64,000 nucleotides of DNA from Franzmannia pantelleriensis (GTDB lineage: Bacteria > Pseudomonadota > Gammaproteobacteria > Pseudomonadales > Halomonadaceae). The stretch covers positions 96,403-160,402 of the forward strand of contig NZ_FNGH01000012.1 of NCBI RefSeq assembly GCF_900102875.1. The letters are read 5' to 3'. The position numbers and the translations under genes are program-made. Positions 45,103-54,697 of this stretch are shown piece by piece (position 1 is the first letter of the stretch; every line of letters starts with the position of its first letter). The notes under the pieces were generated by a model. It did not search any database. It had not been told where the DNA came from and saw only the letters and a program-made list of their open reading frames with translations.

Positions 45103-45416
45103 CCATCCAAACCGGCTCCACCAACGTCTATGCCGACCTGGGCATGCCAGATGCCGAGGAAATGCTGATCAAGGCCCAGTTGGCCGCCAAGATCGCCGAG
45201 ATCATCAAGCACCGCCGCCTCACGCAGACCAAAGCGGCAGAGCTAATGGGCATTCCCCAGCCCAAGGTTTCTGCCCTCCTACGCGGGCAGTTCCGCGGCA
45301 TCAGCGAAGCCAAGATGCTCGAGGCCATCGCTCGACTGGGTAGAGACGTCAAAATCGTCATCGGCCCCTCACGGCGACGTTCCTCCCCAGGACACGTCGA
45401 ACTGGAAATGGCTTGA
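45099..45416 (+). CDS. HigA-like XRE-family antitoxin
   Basis: 105 residues with a Cro/CI-type helix-turn-helix: LTQTKAAELMGIPQPKVSAL followed by LRGQFRGISEAKMLEAIARL (HTH_37/XRE group). It should neutralise the adjacent toxin and repress the operon. Overlap with the toxin gene is ATGA. The basic C-terminal tail (GPSRRRSSPG) may assist DNA binding. Confidence 0.88.
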   Translation: MTIQTGSTNVYADLGMPDAEEMLIKAQLAAKIAEIIKHRRLTQTKAAELMGIPQPKVSALLRGQFRGISEAKMLEAIARLGRDVKIVIGPSRRRSSPGHVELEMA

Positions 45417-45428
45417 GGTGCGAGATTC

Positions 45429-45653
45429 ATGAACACACATCCAGATGAACCTGATCCCGACGACGCGCCCGAACTCGACCAGAAATGGTTCGAGCATGCC
45501 CACCAGTACCACGGTGATACCCTGGTCAAGCGTGGTCGTGGTTGCCCACCTCTTGAGCCCAAAGAATGCAAAGGCTCGTCAAGATCTGCTACTACCAGGA
45601 CGTGATCGAAGCTTTTTGCAGTACTGGCCCCGGCTGGCAGACCAGAATCAACC
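45429..45653 (+). pseudogene. Frameshifted BrnA-like antitoxin remnant
   Basis: The frame from 45429 reads a typical N-terminal part (DDAPELDQKWFEHAHQYHGD then TLVKRGRGCPPLEPKE) and then loses the pattern, ending at 45605. The matching C-terminal part (YQDVIEAFCSTGPGWQTRIN then HAL) continues in another frame from about 45566. Together they make an interrupted BrnA/antitoxin-like protein of the 'RGRPPLE...DVIEAFRATGPGWQTRIN' type. No BrnT toxin is present. The fragment runs directly into the integrase remnant. Confidence 0.7.
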
Positions 45654-45728
45654 ATGCGCTATCCTCACCTTACCCCGAATCATCTGGAGGAAGCCGTCAA
45701 GCTGAACCCCGTTGCGAAGCTCGGTTGA
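45654..45728 (+). pseudogene. C-terminal remnant of a tyrosine recombinase (integrase)
   Basis: About 24 codons read MRYPHLTPNHLEEAVKLNPV then AKLG and a stop. This matches the end of phage-type integrases (T-M-R-Y-x-H-L-x-P-E-H-L-x-x-A-V), including the catalytic Tyr region. It lies 55 bp from the right repeat, the normal place for an integrase gene next to its attachment site. All upstream domains are missing, so it is non-functional. Confidence 0.7.
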
Positions 45729-45747
45729 CACTTTGTAGACACATACG

Positions 45748-45775
45748 AAAAAACCGCCTCAAATTAGGGCGGTTT
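45748..45775 (-). terminator. Terminator of the Phe-Gln-Thr tRNA operon
   Basis: On the minus strand AAACCGCC-CTAATTTGA-GGCGGTTT followed by T-run (TTTTTTCG): a clear Rho-independent terminator 39 nt after the tRNA-Thr CCA end. It appears to have been brought in by the integrated element. Confidence 0.85.
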
Positions 45776-45782
45776 AATATAT

Positions 45783-45889
<107 letters not shown>

Positions 45890-45947
45890 GCGGGCAACCT
45901 CTGCAACCTTCGGCATCTACTTGATGCTCTGGAAACTGGGTTGGCGA

Positions 45948-46022
45948 TGGCTGGGGTACCAGGATTCGAACCTGGGAATGCCGATACCAAAAACCGGTGC
46001 CTTACCACTTGGCTATACCCCA
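45948..46022 (-). tRNA. tRNA-Gln (UUG)
   Basis: 75-nt cloverleaf with encoded CCA. Acceptor TGGGGTA pairs with TACCCCA, anticodon loop TTTTGGT gives UUG (reads CAA), T arm GGTTCGAATCC. The U-rich 5' start (TGGGG) is typical of tRNA-Gln. Confidence 0.95.
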
Positions 46023-46028
46023 GCAGCG

Positions 46029-46104
46029 TGGTGGCCAGAGACGGAATCGAACCGCCGACACGGGGATTTTCAATCCCCTGCTCTACCAACTGAGCTATCT
46101 GGCC
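46029..46104 (-). tRNA. tRNA-Phe (GAA)
   Basis: 76-nt cloverleaf with encoded CCA. Acceptor GGCCAGA pairs with TCTGGCC, anticodon GAA within ATTGAAAAT, T arm GGTTCGATTCC. Only 6 nt separate it from tRNA-Gln, so the three are cotranscribed on the minus strand. Confidence 0.95.
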
Positions 46105-46187
46105 CCTGCCAACGGGGACGTATTTAACTAGAATCCTTTATCCCCGTCAAGACTTTTTAGATCAACCGGATGGCGAACCTGTCCGTC

Positions 46188-46460
46188 TCACTGGCTGGGG
46201 GGGATGTAGCCCTCGGCCTGGTCGGTTTCGCGGTTGTCGAGGAAGCGCTCGAGCTGCTCCATCAGATACTCGCGCGCCTCGGGGTCGAGCAGGTTGAGGT
46301 GCTTCTCGTTGATCAGCCGGGTCTGCAGCGCCTGCCACTCTTCCCAGGCCTGCTTGGAGACACTGGCCTGGATCTCCTGGCCCTTCTTGCCAGGCAGAGG
46401 CGGCATCGGCAGCGCTTCGAGCTCCTGCTGATACTTGCGGCAGAACACGGTCTGACTCAT
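46188..46460 (-). CDS. yggX: YggX family Fe(II)-trafficking/oxidative protection protein
   Basis: 90-residue cytoplasmic protein linked to Fe-S cluster repair and oxidant resistance. The conserved N-terminal Cys is in MSQTVFCRKYQQELEALPM, followed by PPLPGKKGQEIQ and the family's C-terminal FLDNRETDQAEGYIPP. AAGGAG is 7 nt upstream. It lies 23 nt after mutY in the conserved mutY-yggX operon, sensible because MutY carries a [4Fe-4S] cluster. Confidence 0.96.
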   Translation of the reverse strand: MSQTVFCRKYQQELEALPMPPLPGKKGQEIQASVSKQAWEEWQALQTRLINEKHLNLLDPEAREYLMEQLERFLDNRETDQAEGYIPPSQ

Positions 46461-46483
46461 GGGTCACTCCTTGCGATAAACGA

Positions 46484-47566
46484 TCAGGCTTCGTCGAGAT
46501 GCTGGGCGAGGCTGCCAATCAATGCCTTGACTGGTGCCGCCAAGCCAATGGTGACAGGCTCGGCGAGGTGATACCACAGCCGCCCCGGGGCATTGACCAC
46601 CCGCGCCGGTCGGCAGGCGACAGGCTGAGGGATAATCCACAGGTGAAAATGGCTGAAGGTGTGACGAAACCCCCGCCAGGCCGGCTCCTGGTCGGCGTCG
46701 GGGGCATGTACGTCGAGCCACGCCTGCAGGGCGTCGGGGTCGTCGAACTGTGGAAAACACCATAGCCCGCCCCAGAGGCCGGCACCAGGGCGCTGCTCAA
46801 GGAGCACCCGGCCTTCGCTGTCGTGAAGCAGCAGCATGATGGTACTGCGCTCGGGCAACGTTTTCTTGGGCTTGGACTCGGGGTAGCGCTTCTCTTCGCC
46901 GCGAGCATGCGCCTCGCAGACATCTTCGAAGGGGCACAGCAGGCAACTGGGAGTACCGCGACGACACAGGGTGGCTCCGAGATCCATCATCGCCTGGCTG
47001 TAGTCGGGCAGTCGTGACGTGGGCGTATAGTACTCTGCCAGCGACCACAGCCGGCGCTCCACCGCTGGCCGGCCAGGCCAGCCGGGTTCGGCATGTAGCC
47101 GGGTCAGCACGCGCTTGACGTTGCCGTCGAGGATCACTGCCCGCTGGCCGGTACTGATGCTGATGATGGCCCCTGCCGTAGAGCGGCCGATACCCGGCAG
47201 CGCGGCCATGGCCTCGAGACTGTGCACCGGAAACTCGCCAGCGTGCTCTTCGATCACCTGCTGCGCCGCCTTGTGCAGGTTGCGGCCCCGCGCATAGTAG
47301 CCAAGCCCGGTCCACAGGTGCAGCACGTCGTCCTGCTCTGCCGCGGCCAGGTGCTCGACGGTGGGAAAACGCGCCATGAAGCGCTCATAGTAGGGGATCA
47401 CCGTGGCGACCTGGGTCTGCTGCAGCATGATTTCGGAGACCCACACGCGATATGGGGTCTTGTCGTGCTGCCAGGGCAAACTCGTGCGGCCGTGCTCGTC
47501 GAACCACGCCAACAGGCGCCGTTGAAACTCATCCGGGGCGAGCACAGGGCGAGGCATATCAGGCAT
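46484..47566 (-). CDS. mutY: A/G-specific adenine DNA glycosylase
   Basis: 360-residue base-excision enzyme removing adenine opposite 8-oxoguanine. The helix-hairpin-helix is [12 protein letters not shown] with the catalytic Asp in [11 protein letters not shown]. The iron-sulfur ligands are [17 protein letters not shown] (C-x6-C-x2-C-x5-C). A C-terminal NUDIX-like 8-oxoG recognition domain follows ([20 protein letters not shown]). Starts at 47566 or 47557 are both possible. Forms an operon with yggX. Confidence 0.96.
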   Translation of the reverse strand: MPDMPRPVLAPDEFQRRLLAWFDEHGRTSLPWQHDKTPYRVWVSEIMLQQTQVATVIPYYERFMARFPTVEHLAAAEQDDVLHLWTGLGYYARGRNLHKAAQQVIEEHAGEFPVHSLEAMAALPGIGRSTAGAIISISTGQRAVILDGNVKRVLTRLHAEPGWPGRPAVERRLWSLAEYYTPTSRLPDYSQAMMDLGATLCRRGTPSCLLCPFEDVCEAHARGEEKRYPESKPKKTLPERSTIMLLLHDSEGRVLLEQRPGAGLWGGLWCFPQFDDPDALQAWLDVHAPDADQEPAWRGFRHTFSHFHLWIIPQPVACRPARVVNAPGRLWYHLAEPVTIGLAAPVKALIGSLAQHLDEA

Positions 47567-47594
47567 TGGAGACTCATCGCACTACTGGTGACAT

Positions 47595-47622
47595 AAAAAA
47601 GCGCCGACGGTGACGTCGGCGC
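47595..47622 (-). terminator. Rho-independent terminator after asmA
   Basis: On the minus strand GCGCCGACG-TCAC-CGTCGGCGC followed by TTTTTT. Classic terminator 22 nt past the AsmA stop and before mutY. Confidence 0.9.
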
Positions 47623-47643
47623 AGGTGACTGGCTTGCTAGCCT

Positions 47644-49995
47644 TCAGTTGAACAGACCCCGCAATCCTTCACGAAGTTCCCTCCCTGCTCCCTCACCGAG
47701 GCGCTCGTCGAGTCCTTCTAGGGCGCCGCCGAGACGCTCCTCGATCTCTTGCGCGGCCCGCGAAGATGCTTCGTCGCGCAGGATCTCGCCCAGCGCGCTC
47801 TGGAACGCAGCGCGGTCGAAGCGGCACCACTCACTGCTATCCTCGTCCAGCTGCCCCTCGCAGCGTACCGGTAGCGGCACGCGCTCGAGGCGCGGATTGA
47901 CGCGGCAGGCGGCATCCGCCGAATCCACCAGGCGCGCCGCCGCGCTATAATCGAAACGCTGGGTGGCCAGATTGAACTCACCGCCACCACCGAGTCGAAT
48001 CCCGGGGATGCTGATCTCCAAATCGTCGTTGTGGGCCATACCGTCGCGCAGGGTGAAGCTCGCCTCGGCGCGCTCAAAGCGGGTGTCGCTGCTCCAGTCA
48101 CGGCTCATCTCCTCGCCATCCAGCGCCGCTACCACGCCGCACAGCTCCTGGGAGACATTGACGTCGAAGACCGCGCCATCATCGATGCGCAGCGCCACGT
48201 TTCCGTTCAAGTTCCGTGTCATCAACCCGCGGGTCTCGCCTCGAGTGGTAAGGTCGCCATCGAGACTGAGACGCCCACGCAGCGGCGACTCTTGATCGGC
48301 CAGCGCAGCGTAGAGGGGCACCACCTGCACCCGCTCGAGGCGCGGCGCGAAGGCCCAGCGCGGTGTCTCCTCGCGCTGGTCGAGCTCACCGCTGGCCGTC
48401 AGACTGCCGTCGAACAGCTGCCCCTCGAAGCGCGACAGCTGATGCACGCCCTCACGGCCTTCGACAGCCAGCTCGGCATTGCGGATCACCAGCCCCAGTG
48501 CCGTGAGCCGCTCCAGGCGCAACTCGCCAGCCAGGTCCAGCGGCGCCAGCCAGGCGATCGGCAGCGCCGCCTCTTGATCCTCGTCGGCATACGCCATGCG
48601 GCCCAGCAGCTGGCGCAGCATGGCGCTTTCGGCGGCGGGCTCGGCGGGCGGCAGGTATGCGTCGAGGTCCAGGTGGTCGCCCTGCAGGTCGAAACTCAGC
48701 GACTGACCAAAGAGCCCGGCGCCGAGGCGCCCGGTAAAGGTGCTGTCATCGACCACCATGGTCAGATTGGTGAGATTGAGTCGCTCCAGATCCCCCTGCA
48801 CCGGGCTGGTCAGCGCCACGTCGCCGAGTGCCGCGTCGCTGGCGGTCTCGGGAAGGGCATCGAAGCGCGCCAGCCAAGGGCGCAGCGATAGTGGTGCCAG
48901 ACTGACCAGGCCGGTATAGCGCGGCGCCTCGAACAGCTCCGTCAGCGTCACGCTTCCGCTGAGGTCGAGGTCATCGGGGCCGCTCAACTCCAGGCTGCGC
49001 AGGTGCAAGCGCTGCTCGTCAATATCAAGGTCGGCAATGAAACCAAGGCTGAGTGCCAAGGCGCGGTCACCAGCCGCCGGATGCACCAGGCTGGTGTCGA
49101 GGCGACCGCCGTCGATCTCCAGCCGCCTGGTTTCGGTGCTGGCCACCAGCTGGCGCAGCTGCAGGTTGGCCTGCTGCTTGCGGTCTTCCAGCGCTGCCAG
49201 GGTAGTGCTGGTCTCGAGATTGAGGTTCTCGAGCTCATAGCGGCCATCGCGCAGTCCCAGCCGTACCCGGCTCTCGCCGCGCACGCTGCTGACCCACTCG
49301 GGTTCGACATCGTCGCTCTCCTGCCAGGCGGCATCGGGGTAGGCCGAGAGCCGGAAACTGCTCTTGAGCGGGAAGGCGCGCTGCGGATTGACGTTGCTGC
49401 CGGTGATATCGAGGCCAGTGACGCGCAGCTGCAGGTCGCGCTGCCAGTCACGATAGCGCACCTCGCTGTCGCGCAGCGTGACGCTGGCGACATTCAACGC
49501 CACACGCATGCCGGCGTCGTCGTTTACCGCCGGACCGGCGGAGGCCGGCGCCAGCGCTTCGGCGGCCTCTTCGCTGCGCTCGTCGAGGCGCTCCAGCAGC
49601 ACCTCCCAGTTACCCTGGCCCTCGACGTCGCGCTCGAGGTTGAGACGCATGCCATTAAGGGTCAGGCCCTCAATGGCAATCTCGCCGGTAAGCAGCGGGG
49701 CGAATGCCAAGCTGACCTCGGCCTTGTCGAGGGCGGCGAAGACCTCTTCGTCGGCGGACTGCTCGGGCAGCCAAGCCTCGGCGTCGGCCACGCTTACCCC
49801 CAAGCGCGGATAGAACGACCACGCCAATGGCCCGTCGAGGGTCAGTTCGAGGCCGGTCTGTTCGCGAACCACATCGATCAGCCGCGGCTTGAGGTCGTTG
49901 GGATCGAAGAAGGTGGTGACATAGACCACCGCCCCGACCACCACCAGCCCCAGTACCCCGATGACTGCCAGCAGGGTTCGCAGTAGCGCTCTCAT
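47644..49995 (-). CDS. AsmA family envelope protein
   Basis: 783-residue inner-membrane-anchored periplasmic protein of the AsmA/YicH class, bridge-like proteins linked to phospholipid transfer and outer-membrane assembly. One N-terminal helix (LLAVIGVLGLVVVGAVVYV) precedes the AsmA N-terminal signature DPNDLKPRLIDVVREQTG, and the C terminus has GGGGEFNLATQRFDYSAAAR. The start overlaps the PanZ-like stop as ATGA, so the two genes are cotranscribed. Confidence 0.9.
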   Translation of the reverse strand: MRALLRTLLAVIGVLGLVVVGAVVYVTTFFDPNDLKPRLIDVVREQTGLELTLDGPLAWSFYPRLGVSVADAEAWLPEQSADEEVFAALDKAEVSLAFAPLLTGEIAIEGLTLNGMRLNLERDVEGQGNWEVLLERLDERSEEAAEALAPASAGPAVNDDAGMRVALNVASVTLRDSEVRYRDWQRDLQLRVTGLDITGSNVNPQRAFPLKSSFRLSAYPDAAWQESDDVEPEWVSSVRGESRVRLGLRDGRYELENLNLETSTTLAALEDRKQQANLQLRQLVASTETRRLEIDGGRLDTSLVHPAAGDRALALSLGFIADLDIDEQRLHLRSLELSGPDDLDLSGSVTLTELFEAPRYTGLVSLAPLSLRPWLARFDALPETASDAALGDVALTSPVQGDLERLNLTNLTMVVDDSTFTGRLGAGLFGQSLSFDLQGDHLDLDAYLPPAEPAAESAMLRQLLGRMAYADEDQEAALPIAWLAPLDLAGELRLERLTALGLVIRNAELAVEGREGVHQLSRFEGQLFDGSLTASGELDQREETPRWAFAPRLERVQVVPLYAALADQESPLRGRLSLDGDLTTRGETRGLMTRNLNGNVALRIDDGAVFDVNVSQELCGVVAALDGEEMSRDWSSDTRFERAEASFTLRDGMAHNDDLEISIPGIRLGGGGEFNLATQRFDYSAAARLVDSADAACRVNPRLERVPLPVRCEGQLDEDSSEWCRFDRAAFQSALGEILRDEASSRAAQEIEERLGGALEGLDERLGEGAGRELREGLRGLFN

Positions 49996-50447
49996 TGATG
50001 TCCTCCCCGGGAGCCACTCGGATTGAATTCGAAATAATCGCCCTCGGGCGAGGCGCGATAGCCTAGCCGCGACAGCAGTAGCTGGTCACCCATCTGCAAC
50101 GTGGCGCTGGCCACCCGCAATACCCGTTGCTCAGCGGCCGCAGCGTCGCCAATGAGTGCCAGCAGGTGCGAACCGACCCCGCGCCGGCGGGTCGTCTTGC
50201 GCACGCAGGTGTAGGCCAGCCACCAGGCTTCGGCGTCGATATTCACCGCTACCGCCCCCAGCAGGCGGCCATTGAAACAGGCGCAGCAGAACAGGCCGCC
50301 ACCTTCGAGGTGATCGCGAATGAAATCGTCGGCGGGCGCCGGCAAACGCTCGGCAGGCGCATCAGCATAGATACGAGAAAGGTCGAGGGCGGTCTGGTCA
50401 TCCGTTGACCAGTCGCGGTGGTCGACCCTGTGAAGCGTTACCGGCAT
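49992..50447 (-). CDS. GNAT-fold protein related to PanZ/PanM
   Basis: 151-residue GNAT domain protein. The acetyl-CoA loop is [20 protein letters not shown] and the preceding core [17 protein letters not shown] resembles PanZ, the acetyl-CoA sensor that matures and inhibits aspartate decarboxylase PanD. Start at 50447 ([13 protein letters not shown]) has GGAG 7 nt upstream. No panD is nearby, so the PanZ role is an inference; a general acetyltransferase is the alternative. Confidence 0.75.
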   Translation of the reverse strand: MPVTLHRVDHRDWSTDDQTALDLSRIYADAPAERLPAPADDFIRDHLEGGGLFCCACFNGRLLGAVAVNIDAEAWWLAYTCVRKTTRRRGVGSHLLALIGDAAAAEQRVLRVASATLQMGDQLLLSRLGYRASPEGDYFEFNPSGSRGGHQ

Positions 50448-50616
50448 ATCTGATCTCCCCTGGCCGGGACGGCACATCGGATCGTCCGTCAATGCCCCGC
50501 ATTGTAGCGGATGGGGCGGCCGATTCTCTATAATGGATGGCTCGACCGCCGTGACGTCACCCGGCGACGCTTTCGTTTACCATATCCAATGCGCCCAGCG
50601 CAGGAGACTCAGCCCC

Positions 50617-51210
50617 ATGACCGAGCGTACCGCCACGGTTTCTCGCGATACCAAGGAAACGCAGATCACGGTGAGCGTGAATCTCGACGGCCAGGGCCGG
50701 CTGAACGGCGAGAGCGGCGTGCCCTTTCTCGACCACATGCTCGATCAGGTGGCTCGTCACGGTCTGATCGATCTCGACATCCAGGCCCAGGGTGACCTGC
50801 ACATCGACGATCACCACACCGTCGAGGATCTCGGTATCACCCTCGGCCAGGCCTTTGCCCAGGCGATCGGCGACAAGCGTGGCATCTATCGTTATGGCCA
50901 CGCCTACGTGCCCCTCGACGAAGCGCTGTCGCGGGTGGTGGTAGACTTCTCGGGACGCGCCGGGCTGTTCATGGACGTCGAGTTCACCCGCGCCGCGATC
51001 GGCCGTCTGGATACCCAACTGTTCTGGGAGTTCTTCCAGGGCTTCGTCAACCATGCCCAGGTGACCCTGCATATCGACAACCTCAAGGGTTTCAATGCCC
51101 ACCACCAGGCCGAAACCATCTTCAAGGCCTTCGGTCGTGCCCTGCGCATGGCGGTCGCTGCAGACCCGCGCATGGCCGGTCAGATGCCGTCGACCAAGGG
51201 CTGCCTGTGA
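50617..51210 (+). CDS. hisB: Imidazoleglycerol-phosphate dehydratase
   Basis: 197-residue monofunctional HisB of histidine biosynthesis. Metal-binding motifs are [31 protein letters not shown] and [20 protein letters not shown]. The E. coli phosphatase half is absent. The start at 50617 has AGGAG 11 nt upstream; an upstream in-frame ATG at 50533 was rejected because homology begins at [14 protein letters not shown]. First gene of hisBHAF. Confidence 0.96.
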   Translation: MTERTATVSRDTKETQITVSVNLDGQGRLNGESGVPFLDHMLDQVARHGLIDLDIQAQGDLHIDDHHTVEDLGITLGQAFAQAIGDKRGIYRYGHAYVPLDEALSRVVVDFSGRAGLFMDVEFTRAAIGRLDTQLFWEFFQGFVNHAQVTLHIDNLKGFNAHHQAETIFKAFGRALRMAVAADPRMAGQMPSTKGCL

Positions 51211-51259
51211 GCCTAGATGCACACGGCCCCCGCCACCGTCACCCCGTAAGGAGCGCCTC

Positions 51260-51901
51260 ATGACCATCGCCGTGATCGACTACGGAATGGGCAACCTGCA
51301 CTCTGTCGCCAAGGCGCTGGAGCATGTCACCCACGAGAACGTCGTCGTCACCCGCGACCCACGCCGTATCCACGGGGCCACGCGGCTGGTGCTACCCGGC
51401 CAGGGGGCGATTCGCGACTGCATGGGGGAACTCGAGCGCAGCGAGGTCAAAGGGCTGGTACTCGAGCTGCTGGCCAAGGCCGAGAAGCCACTGCTGGGTA
51501 TCTGTGTTGGCCAGCAGATGCTGCTCGACGACAGTGAGGAGAACGGCGGTGTGGCCTGTCTGGGCTTCCTGCCGGGACGCGTGAGGCGTTTCCCGGTGGA
51601 TATGCTCGACGCCCACGGCAATCGCCTCAAGGTGCCGCACATGGGCTGGAATCAGGTGTCCCAGCACCAGTCGCACCCGCTGTGGGAGGGCATCGACGAC
51701 GGCGAACGGTTCTATTTCGTTCACAGCTACTATGTCGACGTCAGCGACGACGCCACGCTATTCGGCACCACCGACTACGGTACCACCCAGGCCCACGTGG
51801 CAACCGGTCGTGGCCCGGTATTCGCCACCCAGTTCCATCCCGAGAAGAGCTCGGCAGCGGGCCTGCGCCTGCTGGAGAACTTCGTCAACTGGGCGCCGTG
51901 A
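51260..51901 (+). CDS. hisH: Imidazole glycerol phosphate synthase, glutamine amidotransferase subunit
   Basis: 213-residue class I glutaminase. The nucleophile Cys lies in [20 protein letters not shown], and the His-x-x-Glu in [19 protein letters not shown] is 6 nt before the ATG at 51260. It feeds ammonia to HisF, encoded two genes downstream. Confidence 0.96.
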   Translation: MTIAVIDYGMGNLHSVAKALEHVTHENVVVTRDPRRIHGATRLVLPGQGAIRDCMGELERSEVKGLVLELLAKAEKPLLGICVGQQMLLDDSEENGGVACLGFLPGRVRRFPVDMLDAHGNRLKVPHMGWNQVSQHQSHPLWEGIDDGERFYFVHSYYVDVSDDATLFGTTDYGTTQAHVATGRGPVFATQFHPEKSSAAGLRLLENFVNWAP

Positions 51902-51977
51902 GCGGGATACCGCCGCAGACGCCACGACGACTCATCCAAGATACGGCCGCCTGCGACGGCGCCGAAGAGGACACGAC

Positions 51978-52736
51978 ATGCTGGTAATTCCCGCCATCGA
52001 TCTCAAGGACGGCCAATGCGTCCGCCTCAAACAGGGCCGCATGGACGACGCCACCAGCTACGGTGACGACCCGGTCGCCATGGCCGCGCGCTGGGTCGAG
52101 GCCGGCGCGCGGCGCCTGCACCTGGTCGACCTCAACGGCGCCTTCGCGGGCCAGCCGGTCAACGGCGAAGCCGTCACCGCCATTGCCCGCGCCTATCCCG
52201 ACCTGCCGATCCAGATCGGTGGCGGCATCCGCACCGCGGCGACTATCGAGCACTACCTGGCGGCCGGCGTCAGCTATGTGATCATCGGCACCCAGGCGGT
52301 CAAGGAGCCTGCCTTCGTCAACGAGATGTGCCGCGCCTTTCCCGGGCATGTGATCGTCGGCCTGGACGCCCGCGATGGCTACGTGGCAACCGACGGCTGG
52401 GCGGAGGTCTCGTCGCTCAAGGCCACTGAGCTTGCCAGGCGCTTTGCCGACGACGGCGTCTCCAGCATCGTCTACACCGACATCGCCCGCGACGGCATGA
52501 TGGGGGGCGTCAACGTCGAGGCCACCGCCGAGCTGGCGAGGGTCGGCGGCCTGCCGGTGATCGCCTCCGGCGGGGTCACCAATCTCGACGATATCCGCGC
52601 GCTGAGCGCGGTGGCCGGCGATGGCATCCTCGGCGCCATCACCGGGCGCGCCATTTACGAGGGCAGCCTCGATGTCGCCGAAGCCCAGCGTCTGTGTGAC
52701 GAGCTGGGCGACCAACTCACCCAGGCCGGGAGCTGA
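51978..52736 (+). CDS. hisA: ProFAR isomerase
   Basis: 252-residue (beta/alpha)8 enzyme, phosphoribosylformimino-AICAR-phosphate isomerase. Signatures are [39 protein letters not shown] and [15 protein letters not shown], with catalytic Asp residues in AIDLK and [17 protein letters not shown] is 6 nt upstream. Ends 3 nt before hisF. Confidence 0.97.
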   Translation: MLVIPAIDLKDGQCVRLKQGRMDDATSYGDDPVAMAARWVEAGARRLHLVDLNGAFAGQPVNGEAVTAIARAYPDLPIQIGGGIRTAATIEHYLAAGVSYVIIGTQAVKEPAFVNEMCRAFPGHVIVGLDARDGYVATDGWAEVSSLKATELARRFADDGVSSIVYTDIARDGMMGGVNVEATAELARVGGLPVIASGGVTNLDDIRALSAVAGDGILGAITGRAIYEGSLDVAEAQRLCDELGDQLTQAGS

Positions 52737-52739
52737 TTC

Positions 52740-53513
52740 ATGGGACTCGCCAAGCGCATCATTCCGTGTCTCGACGTCGACGCCGGCCGCGTGGTCAAGG
52801 GCGTCAATTTCGTCGGCATCCGCGATGCCGGTGATCCGGTGGAGATCGCCAAGCGCTACAACCAGCAGGGCGCCGACGAAATCACCTTCCTCGACATTAC
52901 CGCCAGCCACGAGAATCGCGGTACCACCGTGGAGATGGTCGAACGCATCGCCGGTGAGGTCTTCATTCCTCTGACGGTGGGCGGTGGCATCCGCAGCTGC
53001 GACGACATCCGCACCATGCTCAACGCCGGCGCCGACAAGGTCTCGATCAATACCGCGGCGGTCACGAATCCAGGGTTCGTACGCGAGGCCACCGAGCGCT
53101 TCGGCAGCCAGTGCATCGTGGTCGCCATCGACGCCAAGCGGGTCTCCGCCGAGGGCGAGACGCCGCGCTGGGAGATTTTCACCCACGGCGGGCGTCGCCC
53201 CACCGGCCTGGATGCCGTGGAGTGGGCGAAACGCATGGTGGAATACGGCGCCGGTGAGCTGCTGTTGACCAGCATGGACCGCGACGGTACCAAGGCCGGC
53301 TTCGATCTCGGCGTAACTCGCGCCATCAGCGATGCGGTCAGCGTACCGGTAATTGCCTCGGGCGGTGTCGGCAATCTCGACCATCTGGTCGCCGGCGTGA
53401 TCGACGGAGGTGCCGATGCGGTGCTCGCCGCTAGTATCTTCCACTTCGGCGAGTACAGTATCCCCGACGCCAAGCGCTACATGGCCGATCGCGGCATCGA
53501 GATGCGTCTGTAA
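52740..53513 (+). CDS. hisF: Imidazole glycerol phosphate synthase, cyclase subunit
   Basis: 257-residue (beta/alpha)8 cyclase; with HisH it makes imidazole glycerol phosphate and AICAR. Motifs: [56 protein letters not shown] and [19 protein letters not shown] lies 7 nt before the ATG, starting 4 nt after the hisA stop. Closes the hisBHAF operon; hisC is nearly 9 kb away. Confidence 0.97.
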   Translation: MGLAKRIIPCLDVDAGRVVKGVNFVGIRDAGDPVEIAKRYNQQGADEITFLDITASHENRGTTVEMVERIAGEVFIPLTVGGGIRSCDDIRTMLNAGADKVSINTAAVTNPGFVREATERFGSQCIVVAIDAKRVSAEGETPRWEIFTHGGRRPTGLDAVEWAKRMVEYGAGELLLTSMDRDGTKAGFDLGVTRAISDAVSVPVIASGGVGNLDHLVAGVIDGGADAVLAASIFHFGEYSIPDAKRYMADRGIEMRL

Positions 53514-53526
53514 CCCGAGGAAAGGC

Positions 53527-54048
53527 ATGCACATGACACCACGGAAGGGCTTCCTAGCAGTAGTGTTGGGCATAGCAGTGTCGATCAGCGCCACGGCATC
53601 CGCCGAGGAGCCGCGGCTGGACTGGCCACCGACCCTTGAGCTCGATCACGTGCTGGTGCAGACCAGCCTCTATACACGCCACTTCAACCCCCAGCCGGAT
53701 CATACCAACCAGCAGGATCTGATCAGCATCGAGCTGCATAACCCACACCGCTGGTTGGCCGGCACCGCCTGGTTCAAGAACTCCTTCGATCAGCCGACCT
53801 GGTACTTCTATGCCGGTCGCGAATTTCCCCTGTGGCGTCCCAGCGAGGACGTTACCGTGCGCGCCAAACTGACCGCAGGACTACTTCGCGGCTACAAGGA
53901 CGAACGTCAGGACAACATCCCCTTCAACCACTACGGCATTGCCCCAGCCGCCCTGCCCAGCATCGGCGTGCAGTGGGGGCGCTTCGAGAGTGACCTGATC
54001 GTGTTCGGCACCGCCGGCATGATGGTCACCGGCGGCGTCCGCTTCTAG
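53527..54048 (+). CDS. Exported small protein, possible outer-membrane barrel
   Basis: 173 residues with signal MHMTPRKGFLAVVLGIAVSI and SATASAEEPR. The mature part has alternating polar/hydrophobic strands (LVQTSLYTRHFNPQPDH, WYFYAGREFPLW, LIVFGTAGMMVTGGVRF, ending in Phe) typical of a small PagP-like barrel. It resembles proteins often annotated 'sn-glycerol-3-phosphate transporter' in Pseudomonas-type genomes, a name with little support. Start at 53527 or 53533. It follows hisF by 13 nt and its stop overlaps the convergent DUF416 gene by 4 nt. Confidence 0.75.
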   Translation: MHMTPRKGFLAVVLGIAVSISATASAEEPRLDWPPTLELDHVLVQTSLYTRHFNPQPDHTNQQDLISIELHNPHRWLAGTAWFKNSFDQPTWYFYAGREFPLWRPSEDVTVRAKLTAGLLRGYKDERQDNIPFNHYGIAPAALPSIGVQWGRFESDLIVFGTAGMMVTGGVRF

Positions 54049-54647
54049 GCCATATCGTCGAGGGAGAGTCCAAGATTGCTGATACCGTCGTTGCGCCCCA
54101 GCCGGCGCAGCGCCTTGAGCGTGTCGCGATCTAGCGGGTGGCGCTCGACGCTATCCAGCACTTCGCCTTGAAAGGCCTGCTCGTCCTCCATCAGCGGATG
54201 CCCGCGTACCAGCTCGGCCAGCCGCGCATCGTCCTCTTCGCCCTCGCTCAGCTCGATGAAGGCGCGCACCCCGCCGCGGGAGCTGAGACTGACCTCGAAC
54301 ACCGCCTCCTCGGCATCGCCGCGCAGGGTGTCTAGCAGCGCCGACAGCGCCACCACGGCCTCTAGCGCGCGGCGTGCGCCGAAGCTGTCATCGTCAGCCG
54401 GCGGTTCGAGTTCGGCCAGCTTGTCAGCTTGGCGCTCGAAGTCGATCTTCGCTTCGCGCACCGCCAGCGATTCCCACACCAGATCGAGAATCACCCGCAG
54501 GCCACGCACGTCGCCATGTCCGCTGTTCTCGGCGTACAGGGCATAGTTGGGCAGCAATCGTTCGCAGAGCGTCGCCATAAAAGCCTGACGCTGACGCGGG
54601 CCGAGCTGACGCAGACGCTGATTGAAGCCGGGGGCAGAGGCGCTCAT
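54045..54647 (-). CDS. DUF416 (YjaG) family protein
   Basis: About 200-residue cytosolic, mostly helical protein. The family-like FNQRLRQLGPRQRQAFMATL and ERLLPNYALYAENSG, plus GLRVILDLVWESLAVREAKI, identify DUF416/YjaG, of unknown function. Start 54647 has AAGGAG 6 nt upstream. Highly acidic overall. Confidence 0.85.
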   Translation of the reverse strand: MSASAPGFNQRLRQLGPRQRQAFMATLCERLLPNYALYAENSGHGDVRGLRVILDLVWESLAVREAKIDFERQADKLAELEPPADDDSFGARRALEAVVALSALLDTLRGDAEEAVFEVSLSSRGGVRAFIELSEGEEDDARLAELVRGHPLMEDEQAFQGEVLDSVERHPLDRDTLKALRRLGRNDGISNLGLSLDDMA

Positions 54648-54697
54648 GATATCTCCTTGAGGTGGCGGCTCGGCCACACTGAACAAATGGGGTGACC

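Noticed and set aside
51885..53594. A 569-codon minus-strand frame opposite hisA-hisF
   Set aside because: Asp/Gly/Ala-rich shadow of the (beta/alpha)8 genes; no signal or family features.
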